Under the pieces are notes generated by a model. That model was not told the origin of the DNA. It saw only the letters and a program-made list of their open reading frames with translations, and did no database searches. Of a stretch of 64,000 nt of DNA, positions 1-8,832 are shown piece by piece. The stretch is from Verrucomicrobiales bacterium (GTDB lineage Bacteria > Verrucomicrobiota > Verrucomicrobiia > Verrucomicrobiales > DEV007). The stretch spans positions 62,001-126,000 of the forward strand of contig JAOFXR010000001.1 of NCBI GenBank assembly GCA_028047635.1, written 5' to 3'. Position 1 is the first letter of the stretch; every line of letters begins with the position of its first letter. Both the position numbers and the translations under genes were made by a program.

Positions 1-653
1 TGAAAGACCTCGACTGGCAGGGACTCATTGCGAAAAAAACAGCTTCTCTTCCCGCGACGGAAGGCCAAACCGTGTTGCTTTGGCAGGGCGAGCGGCCGCT
101 TATCATCATGAAACGCAGCGAAGGCATTCGCCAACTCATTTTCAATTTCGACGTCCTCAATTCGAATGCGGCGAGGTTACCGTCATTCATCGTCCTCATC
201 CATCGCTTCGTGAACCAACTCAGAACTGAGAAAGTAGGCAGTGAATCAGATAACGTTGAATTGCGTCAGCGCCTAAAGATCGCAGTGGATACCGGAGAAG
301 AAGCCGCGCCTCTCGGTATCAAAACCGGAAGCAATGCCGCTGAAATTCCACCCACTCAGGCAGGCATAATTAAAGCGCCTAACACTCCCGGTTATTTTGA
401 GATACGTCAGGGTAACGATCTGAGATTCCGGGGCGCTGGCAATTTCGCCGACACCCGTGAGGCCGACTTTTCCGAAGCGGCCCCTTACTCCGAACTCAAA
501 GCCCTCCCCGCGAAGATCACCGAGAACCGAACCGTAAACGATCCCCGCTGGCAACTCTGGCTCCTCGCTATTCTCGCCGCAATCCTGACTGCATGGGCAC
601 TCATTAATCGAGGAGATCAGCGGAAGGAACCCGAGCTAAACGCGCCGGGCTAG
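1..653 (+). CDS. C-terminal part of a membrane-anchored BatA/VWA-like protein (5' end outside window)
   Basis: The frame is open from the left edge (first whole codon at position 3) to TAG at 651-653, so about 216 C-terminal residues are visible. The piece starts with a beta-rich segment (TVLLWQGERPLIIM, then LIFNFDVLNSNAARLPSF), passes through a domain with GYFEIRQGNDLRFRGAGNFADTREADF, and ends in one hydrophobic helix (LWLLAILAAILTAWALI) followed by a charged tail. This layout resembles the C termini of BatA-like proteins with an aerotolerance-regulator N-terminal domain, a family found again at 42980-45007. No catalytic motif is in view. The family call is inference from a partial sequence. 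Confidence 0.55.
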   Translation, partial: KDLDWQGLIAKKTASLPATEGQTVLLWQGERPLIIMKRSEGIRQLIFNFDVLNSNAARLPSFIVLIHRFVNQLRTEKVGSESDNVELRQRLKIAVDTGEEAAPLGIKTGSNAAEIPPTQAGIIKAPNTPGYFEIRQGNDLRFRGAGNFADTREADFSEAAPYSELKALPAKITENRTVNDPRWQLWLLAILAAILTAWALINRGDQRKEPELNAPG

Positions 654-779
654 CGAGATCGTTGTCTTCGACACTACGGAAACAACTTCCCTTGATCGCC
701 ACGCCCTAAACAAGGATCACACAACCGGACTCGTCCCTTTACTCGCTGAGTATCTTCTGCAACCATCCGACTCCATCTC

Positions 780-1565
780 ATGTTTAAAAACTGGTTCCCT
801 GAATCTCAGGATCTGCTGCCACTGACGTGGTGGAAACAGCATCCCATTTACCTTTCAACCATTCTCGCGATTGGAGGCGTCGCCAGCATGGTGCTTTTCG
901 CCATCGTTGGTTTCGAAGCGATGAGCCATTTCATGTTCAGCTTTGAAAGCGCTTTTCAACAAGGGAAACTGTGGACGCCATTTACCTACGCTTTCGTCAA
1001 CGCCCCCGGTATCTGGACAGTTATTGGCTGCTACCTTCTTTGGAGATTCGGTGAAGAGGTCGAGCGCCATTTTGGTCGACGGATTTTCGTTAAGCTTCTT
1101 CTGGTTCTTCTCTTTGTTGCCCCTATCGCGGTCACGTTGCTTCACCTCGTTGGCCTACGGGGAATGATGTGCGCAGGCATCATGGAGATTGAATTCGGAG
1201 TTTTCATTGCCTTTGCCACTCTCCTTCCCCGTGCCGGAATCAATATTTTCATTGCCACGATCGATGCCTGGATTCTCGCCGCGATTATTGTCGGCGTGAA
1301 TGCCCTTTCCTGCATCGCAGCGAGAGATTGGGGTTCACTGATCCTGTTGGTAACGACGGTTGGCTCTGCTTACGTTTTCATCCGCTATCAAAAAGGCGAG
1401 ATCAAATTACCGACCTTCATCAAGATTCTACCCGACGAACCTAAGCAGGAGAAAAAGCCGTCAGCGGTGATCGATGAGATTCTCGACAAGATCAGTCAAA
1501 ACGGTTTCGATAGTATTACCCCCGAAGAAAGAGCGATTCTCGATAAGGCGAGCAAGAAAAAGTAA
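780..1565 (+). CDS. Rhomboid-like membrane protein, catalytically degenerate, with DUF6576-type tail
   Basis: 261 residues with about six hydrophobic segments arranged as in rhomboid intramembrane serine proteases, followed by a soluble tail (KISQNGFDSITPEERAILDKAS) of the DUF6576 kind often attached to rhomboids in this phylum. Where an active rhomboid has GxSG at the start of the fourth helix, this protein reads AGIMEIEFGVFIAFA, so the nucleophilic Ser and following Gly are replaced. The last helix (TTVGSAYVFIRY) lacks the partner His. It is therefore probably a pseudoprotease, perhaps with a binding or chaperone role in the membrane. The rhomboid fold call is fairly firm; the loss of activity is deduced from residues only. 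Confidence 0.75.
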   Translation: MFKNWFPESQDLLPLTWWKQHPIYLSTILAIGGVASMVLFAIVGFEAMSHFMFSFESAFQQGKLWTPFTYAFVNAPGIWTVIGCYLLWRFGEEVERHFGRRIFVKLLLVLLFVAPIAVTLLHLVGLRGMMCAGIMEIEFGVFIAFATLLPRAGINIFIATIDAWILAAIIVGVNALSCIAARDWGSLILLVTTVGSAYVFIRYQKGEIKLPTFIKILPDEPKQEKKPSAVIDEILDKISQNGFDSITPEERAILDKASKKK

Positions 1566-1643
1566 ATAAGAGCCTTAGACACCTCTAAATAAACTGGTAA
1601 CCAATAATTATTAAGCGCTGAAAAATCTGATACCGATCTAAGA

Positions 1644-3242
1644 ATGATGAAATACAGGCCAGTCGGGATCCTCTTCTCATTTTTAGCGACGCTCAATCTC
1701 TCTGCCTCTTCCAGGGAAGGAATCACCGAGAAGAAGCGTCCCATGGACGGCTATATCATTTTCGGTCAGTCCAATTCCAACGGACGATCTTACCGCTCTG
1801 AGTTAAGCAACGAAGCCCTCCGCTATAATTTTGGGAACGAAGGCAACGCATTCTTATATGCCTACCGCGAACGCTCCTACCAAAACGGCACTCAACCTGA
1901 GGATGTTCCGCTCGGAGTGATGCAACCCGACTCCCGCGAACGGATCGGCGCAGAAGTTACCCTTGGCCGCTTCCTCGCCGCGAAATCACCCCGCCCTGTT
2001 TTGTTGGCCAAGTTCTGTTCCGGCGGAACCTCGATCATCAATTTTCTTCCGGAAGAAAATAATCTTTTTGAACCAATGGTTCATTATCTGAAAGCGCAGC
2101 AGAAGAAAGCCGAAGACGAATTCGGCTACACCGCAAAGTGGAAAGGCGCCTTCGTGATGACCGGTGAAAGCGATTCCTCCACCAAAAGCGCCCCCGAGTT
2201 TCGTGAGCGATTTCTTGTGGTTCAAGCGGCGTTAGAGAAGGCGCTGAACCTCAAAGAACTTCCCATTGTCTACAGTCTACTCCGCGGTGATTGGGTCGAT
2301 ACGCCTTCTTCAAATTACTCGCGACTCAACGAGTCGGCTGCTTTCATCAACGCGGCGATGTCAGATCTGGCAAAAACCGACTCAAGCGTTCGCGTCACCC
2401 CTTCTAACAGCGACCTGAAAACGCGCTTCGAAAACGGTGATTCAAAAGGAGATGGCATCCACTATTGCTCTGACAGCTATGCCCGGCTCGGAGTTCGGCT
2501 GTATCAAACAGCAGCGATTGAAAGTGCCTCTATTATTGATCTCAATGCCAATGGTTCCAGTGACATCTTGGAAGCCAAATTTCCATCCTCCGATCATGCA
2601 AGCCCTCAGGCGCAGCAGGAAAAACAAGAGTCCGAGCAGTCAGTCGATTCCGATAACGATGGATTATCCGACTGGGCAGAGAATCAATTGAGTGGCTTCG
2701 ATCCTAAGACCGGTGACTCGTTTAAAGTCGGCGAGCCTTTCAGCGACCTGCCTACTTTACTTTCCCTGTTAGAAGGAACCGGGGGACGCTCCAGCAAGAT
2801 CTCGATCGAGTGGGAGATCGACTCGCTGGTCAAGACTACGGGCAGACTGGGCAAAACATTGGTCACTTGGAACGGCCCGCAGCATGAAAGCACCGCCTCC
2901 GCAGACGCCGTCGTGACCGCAAACAATCATGGGAAGAAGCCTATCGAACATACCGTCACTTTCGATACCCCACAGAATCTGCTGACGTTAACCATCTGGG
3001 GAATCGCTAATGGAAATCGTGTCCATTTTGATTGTCCTTTTTCGATCATCAACAATCCCAACGAGGCGACAAAAACAGCTCAAACCATCATCGGCAATCC
3101 GGAGGTCAATACCCAAGTAACGATTCGGTTCGAAGAACCGGTAAGCCAGTTGACTGTGGCGGCTCAGGGCGATGATGCGACTTTCTTTCGTTTTCACACG
3201 GAGGTAAAATTACCAGGAAAGACGCTTCACTGGAGAGACTGA
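1644..3242 (+). CDS. Secreted SGNH-family carbohydrate esterase (sialate O-acetylesterase-like) with thrombospondin-3-like repeat
   Basis: 532 residues with an N-terminal signal peptide (about residues 1-22). The SGNH blocks are visible: block I FGQSNSNG with nucleophile Ser43, a block III-like GESDS, and block V DGIHY carrying the catalytic Asp and His. This is the pattern of the sialate O-acetylesterase/DUF303 group, which removes acetyl esters from sugars outside the cytoplasm. A calcium-binding type motif, DSDNDGLSDWAENQ, follows near residue 340. The last 180 residues look like a beta-sandwich without a recognised name. The gene stands alone on the plus strand, before a Gfo/Idh/MocA oxidoreductase. 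The exact substrate is not evident. Confidence 0.75.
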   Translation: MMKYRPVGILFSFLATLNLSASSREGITEKKRPMDGYIIFGQSNSNGRSYRSELSNEALRYNFGNEGNAFLYAYRERSYQNGTQPEDVPLGVMQPDSRERIGAEVTLGRFLAAKSPRPVLLAKFCSGGTSIINFLPEENNLFEPMVHYLKAQQKKAEDEFGYTAKWKGAFVMTGESDSSTKSAPEFRERFLVVQAALEKALNLKELPIVYSLLRGDWVDTPSSNYSRLNESAAFINAAMSDLAKTDSSVRVTPSNSDLKTRFENGDSKGDGIHYCSDSYARLGVRLYQTAAIESASIIDLNANGSSDILEAKFPSSDHASPQAQQEKQESEQSVDSDNDGLSDWAENQLSGFDPKTGDSFKVGEPFSDLPTLLSLLEGTGGRSSKISIEWEIDSLVKTTGRLGKTLVTWNGPQHESTASADAVVTANNHGKKPIEHTVTFDTPQNLLTLTIWGIANGNRVHFDCPFSIINNPNEATKTAQTIIGNPEVNTQVTIRFEEPVSQLTVAAQGDDATFFRFHTEVKLPGKTLHWRD

Positions 3243-3352
3243 GCGAAGTGGCTTTGTTTTTCCCGTTAAGTAGGGATGCACCATCTCTGCCACCACGAAA
3301 GCGGGATGCACGCAGGCTCGCCAGCCATAAAAAAAGCCGCTAGGTTTGCTGC

Positions 3353-4726
3353 ATGAAATCTGTTAAGCCTTCGAGCCCGATGAATCGTCGCCATTTCCTC
3401 CGTTCTGCCGCTGCGCTCGGAACCGGTGTTATCGCATCCAACGCTGCCACTGTCCGCGCCGCGACTAACAAGAACAGCAAGCTCCGAATTTTCCAAATAG
3501 GAACCGGTGGAATCGGAGGCATGCAACGCAAAGGCCTCAAAGGACATCCAATGGTCGAGTTCGCCGGATTCTGCGACGTCGATGAAACGATGTTTTCGCG
3601 CATCGAAGACTATCACGGCACCCCTTGGAAAGTGACAGACTACCGCGAAGCATTTGCGAACAAGCTCGACGACTTCGACGCGGTCATCGTCGACACGCCT
3701 GACTTCAATCACTGTCCCATGATGGTTACAGCACTCAATGCCGGGAAACACGTCTACGGCCAGAAGCCACTCGTGCATCAACTGGATGAGCTTCGGACAA
3801 TTCGGGAAGCGCTCGCAGCCCGTCCGGAACTTCACACTCAGATGGGCAATCAACGCGCCTGCACCACAGGCCGTATGCAAGCTGTCGAAATTTTGAAATC
3901 CAATCGGCTCGGACGCCCTGTCGAAGCGCACATCTGGACCGGCGGAATGAGCCGCGGAACTTATTTTGTGGATCCGTGGAGTCCTATCACCGCAGGCAAC
4001 GACATTCCGGATACGATGAACTGGGATCTCTGGAATGGCGTCCTCACGGAAAAACTTCCCTACAGTGAGGACCTGCACCCGAGGCGCTGGCGCTCCTACT
4101 GGGAAACGGGTGGAGGAATGCTCGCTGACTGGGGATGTCACCTTATCGACGTGCTTTACTTCGCCTATGATCTTGCGTCTCCAGAGGCAGTCCAGACCAA
4201 CACGATCAAGCCTTCCAATGACTGCCATACCGGATACAACCAGTCGATGGTCACCTATCCCGGCGGTGATAACTTTGCCGGTGATAAGTTCGTGCTTCAT
4301 TACAACGACAGTAAGATTCGCCCTTCGTTTGCCTCTCTTGGATTACCGGTTTCGAAGATTACGGGGAGCTGCACCATGATCGTTTGTGAGGAAGGAGCAC
4401 TTCTCGTCGAGCCCGGCGGACAAATAGAAATTTATCGCAAAGGCAAACTAGTTGAAAATGAGCCCATGCCCGAAGTCGCTCCCCGCCAGCACTGGAAAGA
4501 CTGGGCAGACTGCTGCCTTGGCGAAGACAAACCTCTTTGGACCCGTTTCGATATTGGATCACGCATTACTGAGCCGGCACTCCTTGCCACCAAAGCAACC
4601 CGCTTCCCCGGGCAGGAACTGCATTGGGATGCGGCGAACTACCGCTTCACCAATCACGAGCAAGCGAACAAGGAGATTCTCTCCCGCAGCTACGGCGAAG
4701 GCTTCGCTCCTCCTTCGATGGGCTGA
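3353..4726 (+). CDS. Gfo/Idh/MocA family oxidoreductase with Tat signal
   Basis: 457 residues. The N terminus carries a twin-arginine signal (NRRHFLRSAAALGTG). An NAD(P)-binding Rossmann segment follows (FQIGTGGIGGMQ), then the Gfo/Idh/MocA hallmark GKHVYGQKPLV with the EKP-like QKP triad. The C-terminal part (WGCHLIDVLYFAYDL) fits the alpha/beta substrate domain. Such exported oxidoreductases are very abundant in Verrucomicrobiota and Planctomycetota and presumably act on sugars or inositols in the periplasm. An alternative ATG at 3380 would begin directly at MNRRHF; the upstream ATG is kept because both give a usable Tat leader. Substrate unknown. Confidence 0.88.
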   Translation: MKSVKPSSPMNRRHFLRSAAALGTGVIASNAATVRAATNKNSKLRIFQIGTGGIGGMQRKGLKGHPMVEFAGFCDVDETMFSRIEDYHGTPWKVTDYREAFANKLDDFDAVIVDTPDFNHCPMMVTALNAGKHVYGQKPLVHQLDELRTIREALAARPELHTQMGNQRACTTGRMQAVEILKSNRLGRPVEAHIWTGGMSRGTYFVDPWSPITAGNDIPDTMNWDLWNGVLTEKLPYSEDLHPRRWRSYWETGGGMLADWGCHLIDVLYFAYDLASPEAVQTNTIKPSNDCHTGYNQSMVTYPGGDNFAGDKFVLHYNDSKIRPSFASLGLPVSKITGSCTMIVCEEGALLVEPGGQIEIYRKGKLVENEPMPEVAPRQHWKDWADCCLGEDKPLWTRFDIGSRITEPALLATKATRFPGQELHWDAANYRFTNHEQANKEILSRSYGEGFAPPSMG

Positions 4727-4729
4727 AGC

Positions 4730-5116
4730 TCGCTCTTCCACCCATCAACAACGAGTTCACCATGAACTCCGCATCGGAAAGCAAGGGGCTCCTCGAGCCC
4801 TGAAACACCATTGTTGCCAGATTGATTCTCGCAGTGATCGGTGTCAGCCACGTTGATCAGCGTGTTGTCGCGGATCGTGGCTCGATAGCTTTCATCCCTG
4901 CGCAAGAGAGGCCGTGACGCCCCCCTTCAAAGTAACGCCCGATTTCGATTCGAGCGGCGACTCCAGTTCGCAGGTTCCCGGAGCGATCTCAATGACGCTT
5001 CCTACCGATCCATGCTGAACGGCCTCCACCAGTTCGCTTGCACTGGTGACCTGATCAGCGGGACACGGTGCGAGTGTGAAAAACAGAATCAAGACGAGAG
5101 AAGGAAGCCGTTTCAT
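4730..5116 (-). pseudogene. Remnant of a secreted parallel beta-helix protein
   Basis: Read on the minus strand, ATG at 5116 opens a signal peptide (MKRLPSLVLILFFTLAPC) and a segment typical of the first rungs of right-handed parallel beta-helix proteins (ASELVEAVQHGSVGSVIEI and LESKSGVTLKGG). The frame stops near 4892. A second frame from about 4920 continues with ESYRATIRDNTLINVADTD and ends near the 3' end of the neighbouring gene with CGVHGELVVDGW, which resembles the end of such proteins. Only about 120 residues remain, so a large middle part is missing and the frame is shifted at the junction. Remnant status is inferred from motif order. It fills the 530-base gap between two intact genes. 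Confidence 0.55.
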
Positions 5117-5259
5117 TGGAGGAAATGATTTCAGAAAACAACGACAGAGAATCATCGCTGCGGTTACAGGAAAACAAAACACTCAATAGGGCCATAAAAA
5201 TGGTGAGATTGGAGCCGGAAATGCCATAGACTAGTGACAATTCTTTAAAGCTCCCCATC

Positions 5260-6657
5260 ATGACAATCAGCCGTTTCTGTTCATTACTTGCCCTCTTCGC
5301 AGTTCTTCAAAGCAATCCTCTTTTTGCAGCCGAATCAGAACAGCCTAACATCCTGTTCATCTTTTCCGACGACTGGGGATGGGGTGATTTGTCATGCCAT
5401 GGACATCCTTATGTGAAGACCCCCAACATTGATCGACTCGCTGCCGAGGGCACCGATTTCCATCGCTTCACAGTGGCTAGCGGAGTCTGCTCACCGAGCC
5501 GAACCGCGGTGATGACAGGACACTTTCCTGCCCGCTATAATATTGACGGACATTTTGCCTGGGTTCCCAGCAACGAAAAACGAGGCATGCCCGACTGGCT
5601 CGACACCAAAGCGCCTACCCTTCCCCGCTTTCTGCAAACCGCCGGCTATGCGACGGCGCATTTTGGAAAATGGCACCTCGCCAACAACATGATTCCGGAC
5701 TCTCCGTCCCCCGGTGTCTACGGCTACGATGAGTTCGGCGCGTTCAATTGCTCAGGAGAGCAAATGCCGGTTCACGAAGACGCAATGCACGCCAATGCGT
5801 TCATCGAAAAATCAGTGGAAGAAGGAAAACCGTTTTTCATCAACCTTTGGGTTCACGAGCCACACACACCCTTTCATACCGTTCCCAAATACGAGTGGCG
5901 TTTCCGTGATATGGAGAGCCAGCCCGATGCGATTTTCGCCTCGGTCCTTTCTCATGCTGACGATCGAATCGGTGAAGTGCTCGACACTCTGGATCGACTC
6001 AAAATCGCGGACAATACCCTCGTTGTTTTCAGTTCGGACAATGGCCCTGCACGAGCATCAAAAGCAGGAGAGTTAAAATTGAGCTACGACACAGCCACAG
6101 GAGCCGGTTGGGGAATCAATGCCGCCAAGGGCATTACCGCCGGACGGAAAGGCTACAAAGCGGCTCTATTCGAAGGCGGTATCAATGTACCCTTCATCGC
6201 ACGCTGGCCCGGAAAGATTGCCGCGGGAGTCGAGAACAAAGAGGCTCTCATTTCAGCGGTTGATCTACTTCCGACCTTTTGTGAGATCGCCGGCGTCGAG
6301 TTCCCTGCCGATTACCAGCCAGACGGAGTAAGCCAAGTTGCCGCACTGCAAGGCGAATCCGAAGTCAAAACCCGCGAGAAGCCACTTTTCTGGAAAGCCA
6401 AGACAGGCAAGTCCTCCCCAAATGGGTTTCATTGGGTTTCCTACGCAATTGTCGATCAACAGTGGAAACTCGTTTCAACTGCAGATGCTTCTTACGTCGA
6501 GCTATACGACATTGTCGCCGATCCCTTCGAAAAGACAGACCTGAAAGAGGCGCAGTCCGAAGTCGTCCTTCAGCTTTTGAAGAAAATCGAGGCCTGGAAA
6601 GGAACCCTTCCGGAAAAACCAACCGGCGACGTCTTTTCAGAAGAGCGCAATCGCTAG
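5260..6657 (+). CDS. Secreted sulfatase (arylsulfatase family S1)
   Basis: 465 residues with a signal peptide (about 1-24). The metal site starts at NILFIFSDDWGWGD, and the sulfatase signature VCSPSRTAVMTG places the formylglycine-forming Cys at residue 77 in a C-x-P-S-R motif. GKWHLANN and SSDNGPA give further active-site and calcium ligands. It hydrolyses sulfate esters outside the cytoplasm after conversion of Cys77 by a formylglycine-generating enzyme, which is not encoded in this window. It stands alone between the beta-helix remnant and a convergent gene, not in the sulfatase cluster at 30-34 kb. The sulfated substrate cannot be read from the sequence. Confidence 0.9.
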   Translation: MTISRFCSLLALFAVLQSNPLFAAESEQPNILFIFSDDWGWGDLSCHGHPYVKTPNIDRLAAEGTDFHRFTVASGVCSPSRTAVMTGHFPARYNIDGHFAWVPSNEKRGMPDWLDTKAPTLPRFLQTAGYATAHFGKWHLANNMIPDSPSPGVYGYDEFGAFNCSGEQMPVHEDAMHANAFIEKSVEEGKPFFINLWVHEPHTPFHTVPKYEWRFRDMESQPDAIFASVLSHADDRIGEVLDTLDRLKIADNTLVVFSSDNGPARASKAGELKLSYDTATGAGWGINAAKGITAGRKGYKAALFEGGINVPFIARWPGKIAAGVENKEALISAVDLLPTFCEIAGVEFPADYQPDGVSQVAALQGESEVKTREKPLFWKAKTGKSSPNGFHWVSYAIVDQQWKLVSTADASYVELYDIVADPFEKTDLKEAQSEVVLQLLKKIEAWKGTLPEKPTGDVFSEERNR

Positions 6658-6742
6658 ACTAACAGGGGCCGCCCGACAGAATAGGAACGCAATATTGCAT
6701 TCTTTGCTATGTCGAGCACAGCAGAAAAATTGCCCCCCCCTA

Positions 6743-8071
6743 CTAGTTTCGCACCTCAAATTCGCCGGTAAGAAACTGCTTCCAGGGAGCTGTCAGCGCG
6801 CCGCTGATAATAAAGGTTTCATCTTCAGACAGAACGGCATCAGGGTCAGTGATCTTGACCGCCTCCTTAGTTTTAAAATTTCCAACGAATCCGTTGCTGC
6901 GATCAAATGGAAGAACAAGCGGTTCCGGTTCTTCCATTTCCTCTTCTTCATCAGTCGTTTCGCTCTCCGCTTTTCCTTCTTCACCTTCGGGTTCTGGCTT
7001 CGGCGCCGGTTTAGCCTTTTTTTCAGGAAGGCGTTCATCCAAAATCGCTTTCAGACACACGCGGGTAAACTGATCTGAGAGTTGGGACAGTTCACTATCC
7101 CCCCGATACTCCTTCGCCCCCATCCAATTGGGTTTCATCGATGCATGCTTTTTCAGAATGTGCTCAGCACTATTCTCATTCTGCCACAACTGATGATTGT
7201 TCCCATATTCCCCCCAGATAAAAGCGAAAGGAAGCGCTAGCGCCTCCGGAGAAGGCTCGGCATTATAGAAACCGCCTTTTGAAAAGACGCCGCCGAGAAT
7301 GATTTCCGGTTTCCAGAGTGCGAAATGATAGGCAAATGCAGATCCAAACCGGTCCATCCCGCAGACCGCTATTGGAAGCTCCACCAACTCCGGCTTTTTC
7401 ATCGCAATGGCGAAATTAGAAATCGCATTCATGACCTGAGTTCCGCTTCCTTTTTCAGCAAACGCAAAACTGTCCATCACAGTTGGATCGCGAGAACCGC
7501 TATCAAAGTCATAAGACATAATGGCCATTCCATACTTGGTCTGAAACTCAGCCCACGGCCCTTCGCCCCGATTTCTCCCCCCGAGATTCCGCATTGACCA
7601 CCCCATATCTCCGAGCGCGAGCAACAGAATGCCACGCGGCTGTCCCAGAGGCATCTGAATCGCAAACGTTTTTCCACCCACCGCTATATCAGTCCAACCT
7701 CTGTATTTTGACTTCTTCGTTTGGCCATCAGGATTTTTTTCGACCTTGGCAAAACTTCCCAAATCGAGCGGAACGGTCTCTCCGGCTTTCGCCCGTTCAT
7801 AAGCTGCGAAGATCAACTTTTGGTCTCGCTCCATTGCGGCTATATCCAGTTTTGCCCATGGAATCCCGATGATAGGACCATCGGCAACGGTTTGAGCAGT
7901 CAGCCCTTTCGGCGTCGCGTCTTTGATTCCCAAAAGCTCAGCGGCTCGACCGTTCGATCCCGTTAAGGTGATCGCTACTGCGTTCAGTGATGCAAAAACA
8001 AGCATCGTAACTATCAGCGCGGCAACAGAATGAAAGCTATTCGCTAAAAAAAACAGAGTTCGTGTTTTCAT
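6743..8071 (-). CDS. Secreted alpha/beta-hydrolase-like protein of unknown function
   Basis: 442 residues with an N-terminal hydrophobic leader (residues 1-33). The middle contains a strand-turn pattern of alpha/beta hydrolases (GILLLALGDMGWSMRN, then AIAVCGMDRFGSAFAYHFAL at the place of a nucleophile elbow), but the elbow reads GMDRFG rather than GxSxG, so hydrolase activity is uncertain. Near residues 360-400 there is a low-complexity acidic linker (EEGKAESETTDEEEEMEEPE), followed by a short conserved-looking C-terminal domain. It is transcribed toward the sulfatase gene and a perfect 8-bp inverted repeat lies just upstream of its ATG. I do not recognise a named family. Confidence 0.6.
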   Translation of the reverse strand: MKTRTLFFLANSFHSVAALIVTMLVFASLNAVAITLTGSNGRAAELLGIKDATPKGLTAQTVADGPIIGIPWAKLDIAAMERDQKLIFAAYERAKAGETVPLDLGSFAKVEKNPDGQTKKSKYRGWTDIAVGGKTFAIQMPLGQPRGILLLALGDMGWSMRNLGGRNRGEGPWAEFQTKYGMAIMSYDFDSGSRDPTVMDSFAFAEKGSGTQVMNAISNFAIAMKKPELVELPIAVCGMDRFGSAFAYHFALWKPEIILGGVFSKGGFYNAEPSPEALALPFAFIWGEYGNNHQLWQNENSAEHILKKHASMKPNWMGAKEYRGDSELSQLSDQFTRVCLKAILDERLPEKKAKPAPKPEPEGEEGKAESETTDEEEEMEEPEPLVLPFDRSNGFVGNFKTKEAVKITDPDAVLSEDETFIISGALTAPWKQFLTGEFEVRN

Positions 8072-8072
8072 A

Positions 8073-8098
8073 ATAATTCCCTAGAAGAGCGGAATTAT
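8073..8098. repeat. 8-bp inverted repeat in the leader of the 6743-8071 gene
   Basis: ATAATTCC at 8073-8080 and GGAATTAT at 8091-8098 are perfect complements separated by 10 bases. The repeat begins one base upstream of the start codon at 8071 on the minus strand. It could be an operator or an mRNA hairpin over the translation start; nothing further is visible. Confidence 0.4.
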
Positions 8099-8150
8099 CA
8101 CAGTTTCGTCAAATGACGACAAGGCTATAATCGAGCCTACAGAGACTCAT

Positions 8151-8669
8151 TCAAGGTTTCCACGAAACGATGGGCGCACGGGGGCGGCTCTTTATTCCAT
8201 GCCGGGATTCAGCATTTGCGACGGCATGCTGCCAGGCCGACGTTCCTCGAAGGACGCCCATTTCCCGATCCGGAAAATCACGATGCAGAGCGACAACTGA
8301 GCCCCGGCTAAGCGCCGCTTTCAGCGCTCGAATTTCACTGGTGACATCCTCTCTAAATGACGAAAAAGTAATCCACAGCGATACCGGCTCACCCTTTTTC
8401 CAATCGCTGTCCGTCACAGGAATCACGTATTTCCACCTAGATCGCTTTACCCCTCCCCCGGTTTTACTAGCCGAGCTAGCGCTCTTTTTCCATTCATGAA
8501 CGCCTGCAAGATCAGGATGAATTATACCTTGAAACTCGAGTCGCTGCTTTTTGAGATGAGCGGGCGCATCGCGAAGCTCAGAGAGAGCAAACGGCGCTGT
8601 TTTTTCAAAACAACCTGTTGAAGTGAAAAGCAAGACACCGATGGCGCAGGCATGCAAAAGAGCTCTCAT
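8151..8669 (-). CDS. Small predicted lipoprotein, unknown function
   Basis: 172 residues from the ATG at 8669, chosen because it begins a classic lipoprotein signal: MRALLHACAIGVLLFTSTGC with the lipidated Cys at residue 20. A longer in-frame start at 8747 would bury that signal. The mature part has EFQGIIHPDLAGVHEW, a basic Ser-rich loop and a beta-rich middle (RWKYVIPVTDSDW, EPVSLWITFSSF). The C terminus is basic and Pro-rich. I do not recognise the family. It is probably inserted in the outer or inner membrane facing the periplasm. Confidence 0.6.
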   Translation of the reverse strand: MRALLHACAIGVLLFTSTGCFEKTAPFALSELRDAPAHLKKQRLEFQGIIHPDLAGVHEWKKSASSASKTGGGVKRSRWKYVIPVTDSDWKKGEPVSLWITFSSFREDVTSEIRALKAALSRGSVVALHRDFPDREMGVLRGTSAWQHAVANAESRHGIKSRPRAPIVSWKP

Positions 8670-8832
8670 AAAAGAAGTGTGCCGGAACGCTGGTAAAACC
8701 TTAATAGAGGCCTCCGGAGATGGTTCCATGACGAGGTCATAGAACAAATTCCGCGATGGAAAAAGTTAGTTTTTCTCAACGCCCCGGCACGTGGAAAACT
8801 AAGTTAGTTCCAGATCGTTTTCCAGCAAAACA

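Noticed and set aside
654-779. Open stretch after the first gene that could extend a coding sequence
   Set aside because: It is out of frame with its neighbours, has no start or family motif, and runs into the rhomboid-like gene.
3266-4300. Long antisense frame opposite the Gfo/Idh/MocA gene
   Set aside because: It mirrors the codon pattern of the real gene, has no recognisable motif or start signal, and the opposite strand encodes a clear family member.
8766-8802. AT-rich inverted repeat TTAGTTTT/AAAACTAA after the DUF368 gene
   Set aside because: The 21-base loop and weak T-run make a terminator call uncertain, so it is mentioned only in the gene entry.
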